Part shown: positions 63,039 through 64,000 of the stretch, piece after piece
How the letters are laid out: every line of letters begins with the position of its first letter
Position numbering within the stretch: position 1 is the stretch's first letter
NCBI GenBank assembly: GCA_051870755.1
Contig: JBJECE010000034.1
Coordinates: forward strand, 1-64,000
Source of the DNA: W0P28-013 sp051870755
GTDB taxonomy: Bacteria > Bacteroidota > Bacteroidia > Bacteroidales > Paludibacteraceae
Direction of reading: 5' to 3'
Length of the DNA stretch: 64,000 nt
Made by a program: the position numbers and the translations under genes
Notes under the pieces: model-generated
Told to the model about the DNA's origin: nothing
Databases searched by the model: none
What the model saw: the letters and a program-made list of their open reading frames with translations, nothing else

Positions 63039-63078
63039 AGCGTCTCGTATTTTTTTGTGCGAGGCGTTATTTTTTTTT
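63039..63078 (+). terminator. Terminator after the SPFH gene
   Basis: AGCGTCTCG (63039-63047) pairs with CGAGGCGTT (63060-63068), with two wobble pairs, followed by a run of nine T. Confidence 0.8.
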
Positions 63079-63145
63079 GAGATTTCTGTAGTTTTTGACC
63101 ATCGCCATGCGTCTAACAAGCGAAAAACAAACAAAACCAACAACA

Positions 63146-63631
63146 ATGAACGAATTAGAAAAAGAATTTGAACGTCTCGTCAGGCAACACAAAACGACGA
63201 TTTACACCGTTTGTTATATGTTTTCGGACGACACCGACGAAGTCAACGATCTGTTTCAAGAAACGTTGATCAATTTGTGGCGCGGTTTTGCGCAATTCCG
63301 CCACGAAAGCAGCCCGCAAACATGGATTTGGCGCGTGAGCATGAACACCTGCATTTCGGCCGACCGCAAAAAACGGTCGCGTGGGCAGAGCGTTCCGCTG
63401 ACAATGGATATCGACCTCTTTGCCGACAACGACGACGACAGCCGCCAAGTGCAAATGCTCTACGACCGCATTCACAGCCTGAACCTCCTCGACCGCGCCA
63501 TCGTGCTGCTGTGGCTCGAGAATCTCAGTTACGACGAAATCGGCCGGATTGTAGGCATCAGCACAAAAAACGTATCGGTGCGGCTGGTGCGCATACGCGA
63601 ACAACTCAAAAACAACAACTCTAAAAAATAA
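63146..63631 (+). CDS. ECF-type RNA polymerase sigma factor
   Basis: A 161-residue sigma-70-family factor. ATG 63146 (MNELEKEFERLV) is preferred, because the first codons of the longer frame overlap the promoter region. Region 2 is visible at about 25-80 (DEVNDLFQETLINLWRGF, SPQTWIWRVSMNTCIS) and region 4 at about 110-155 (LLDRAIVLLWLENLSYDEIG, STKNVSVRLVRIREQL). It directs polymerase to a specific stimulus regulon; the partner would be the next gene, starting 6 nt later, a possible membrane anti-sigma-like protein. Confidence 0.9.
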   Translation: MNELEKEFERLVRQHKTTIYTVCYMFSDDTDEVNDLFQETLINLWRGFAQFRHESSPQTWIWRVSMNTCISADRKKRSRGQSVPLTMDIDLFADNDDDSRQVQMLYDRIHSLNLLDRAIVLLWLENLSYDEIGRIVGISTKNVSVRLVRIREQLKNNNSKK

Positions 63632-63637
63632 AAAACT

Positions 63638-64000
63638 ATGGACGAATTGGTAGAAATGCGCGAGCAAATGAATTTGCTCAAATCGAAATTGGACAAACAA
63701 GAAATCGTGAACGACCACCTGCTGCGCGAAGTTACACGCCAGCGTGTACGTCGGTTGAACAGAAACGTATGGCAAGAAGGCCTTGCCTGCTTGTTTGTGA
63801 TAACCTTTGGCAGTTACGCCTTCCGACAATTAGGATGCAGTTGGTGGTTTGTGGGAGGCACCATCGCCTATATGCTATTCTGTTTTTTGGCCACCATCAT
63901 TCCGCATAATTGGATTAAGCAACGCGACATCAACAACGGCGACCTGCTGACCGTAGCCAAACAGGTGCGCCGTCTGAAAAAACTCTATCACAATTGGAAA
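63638..64000 (+). CDS. Membrane protein downstream of the ECF sigma factor (3' truncated by window edge)
   Basis: The first 121 codons of a gene starting at ATG 63638; no stop before the end of the window. A charged coiled-coil N-terminus (MREQMNLLKSKLDKQEIVND) is followed by two membrane helices (about 48-62 and 70-88) and a basic helical end. Found 6 nt after the sigma factor stop, it is a good candidate for a membrane partner of it. No zinc anti-sigma motif seen. Confidence 0.75.
   Translation, partial: MDELVEMREQMNLLKSKLDKQEIVNDHLLREVTRQRVRRLNRNVWQEGLACLFVITFGSYAFRQLGCSWWFVGGTIAYMLFCFLATIIPHNWIKQRDINNGDLLTVAKQVRRLKKLYHNWK

Overview
The window looks like chromosome of an uncultured gut- or rumen-type member of the order Bacteroidales. 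Four things point there. Promoters have the Bacteroidetes form (TTTG at -33, TAnnTTTG at -7). Shine-Dalgarno sequences are almost absent. Many exported proteins end in a type IX secretion (T9SS) C-terminal domain. Housekeeping genes recA, leuS, cysS, menA, lpxH and coaD are of Bacteroidetes type. Most of the window is around 50% GC by eye; the first kilobase and about 7.0-8.7 kb are clearly richer in AT. No tRNA, rRNA, transposase, integrase or CRISPR array was seen.

Layout. 0-1 kb: two AT-rich hypothetical genes, one with a basic N-terminus resembling phage proteins. 1.2-6.8 kb: a FISUMP-domain gene and an LPP20 / PEGA / LPP20 envelope operon. 7-8.7 kb: small membrane proteins (zinc-ribbon, TM2 and two unknown). 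8.9-11.2 kb: a membrane-anchored Ser/Thr kinase translationally coupled to a putative regulator, flanked by two paralogous small HTH-like genes. 11.2-14.2 kb: a structured non-coding element, an MFS transporter and recA. 14.2-32.2 kb: an approximately 18-kb minus-strand operon of eight exported proteins (secreted GH13 amylase, starch-binding-like surface proteins, a 2045-residue surface protein, an STN-OmpA protein, a paralogous barrel and a small tripartite-tail protein) with no SusC/SusD pair. 32.5-35.4 kb: MBL hydrolase, rRNA methyltransferase, pseudouridine synthase, coaD. 35.6-42.1 kb: a candidate non-coding RNA, a BspA-type leucine-rich-repeat surface protein and a tandem array of four FISUMP genes. 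42.1-46.5 kb: repeat-rich intergenic DNA, a tiny ORF, a WYL regulator, menA and two envelope genes. 46.6-54.2 kb: an apparent seven-gene operon (cysS to lpxH). 54.25-54.55 kb: a second candidate non-coding RNA with its own promoter and terminator. 54.8-64 kb: a surface protein, RNase HI, a YtxH/holin trio, leuS, a YitT protein, an SPFH protein, an ECF sigma factor and a truncated membrane protein.

How it may fit together. The most interesting signals are regulatory and non-coding. A spaced motif TGCC-N7-(G/T)GCATA occurs five times, all in promoter regions: before the LRR surface protein, before the tiny ORF, twice in tandem before the WYL regulator, and before the surface protein at 54.8 kb that shares its C-terminal domain with the LRR protein. 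I propose a small WYL-controlled surface-protein regulon. Two promoter-preceded structured RNA candidates (35.6 and 54.3 kb) and a 118-nt nested inverted repeat (11.2 kb) have no coding explanation. All functional names rest on motif recognition by eye; no database search was run.
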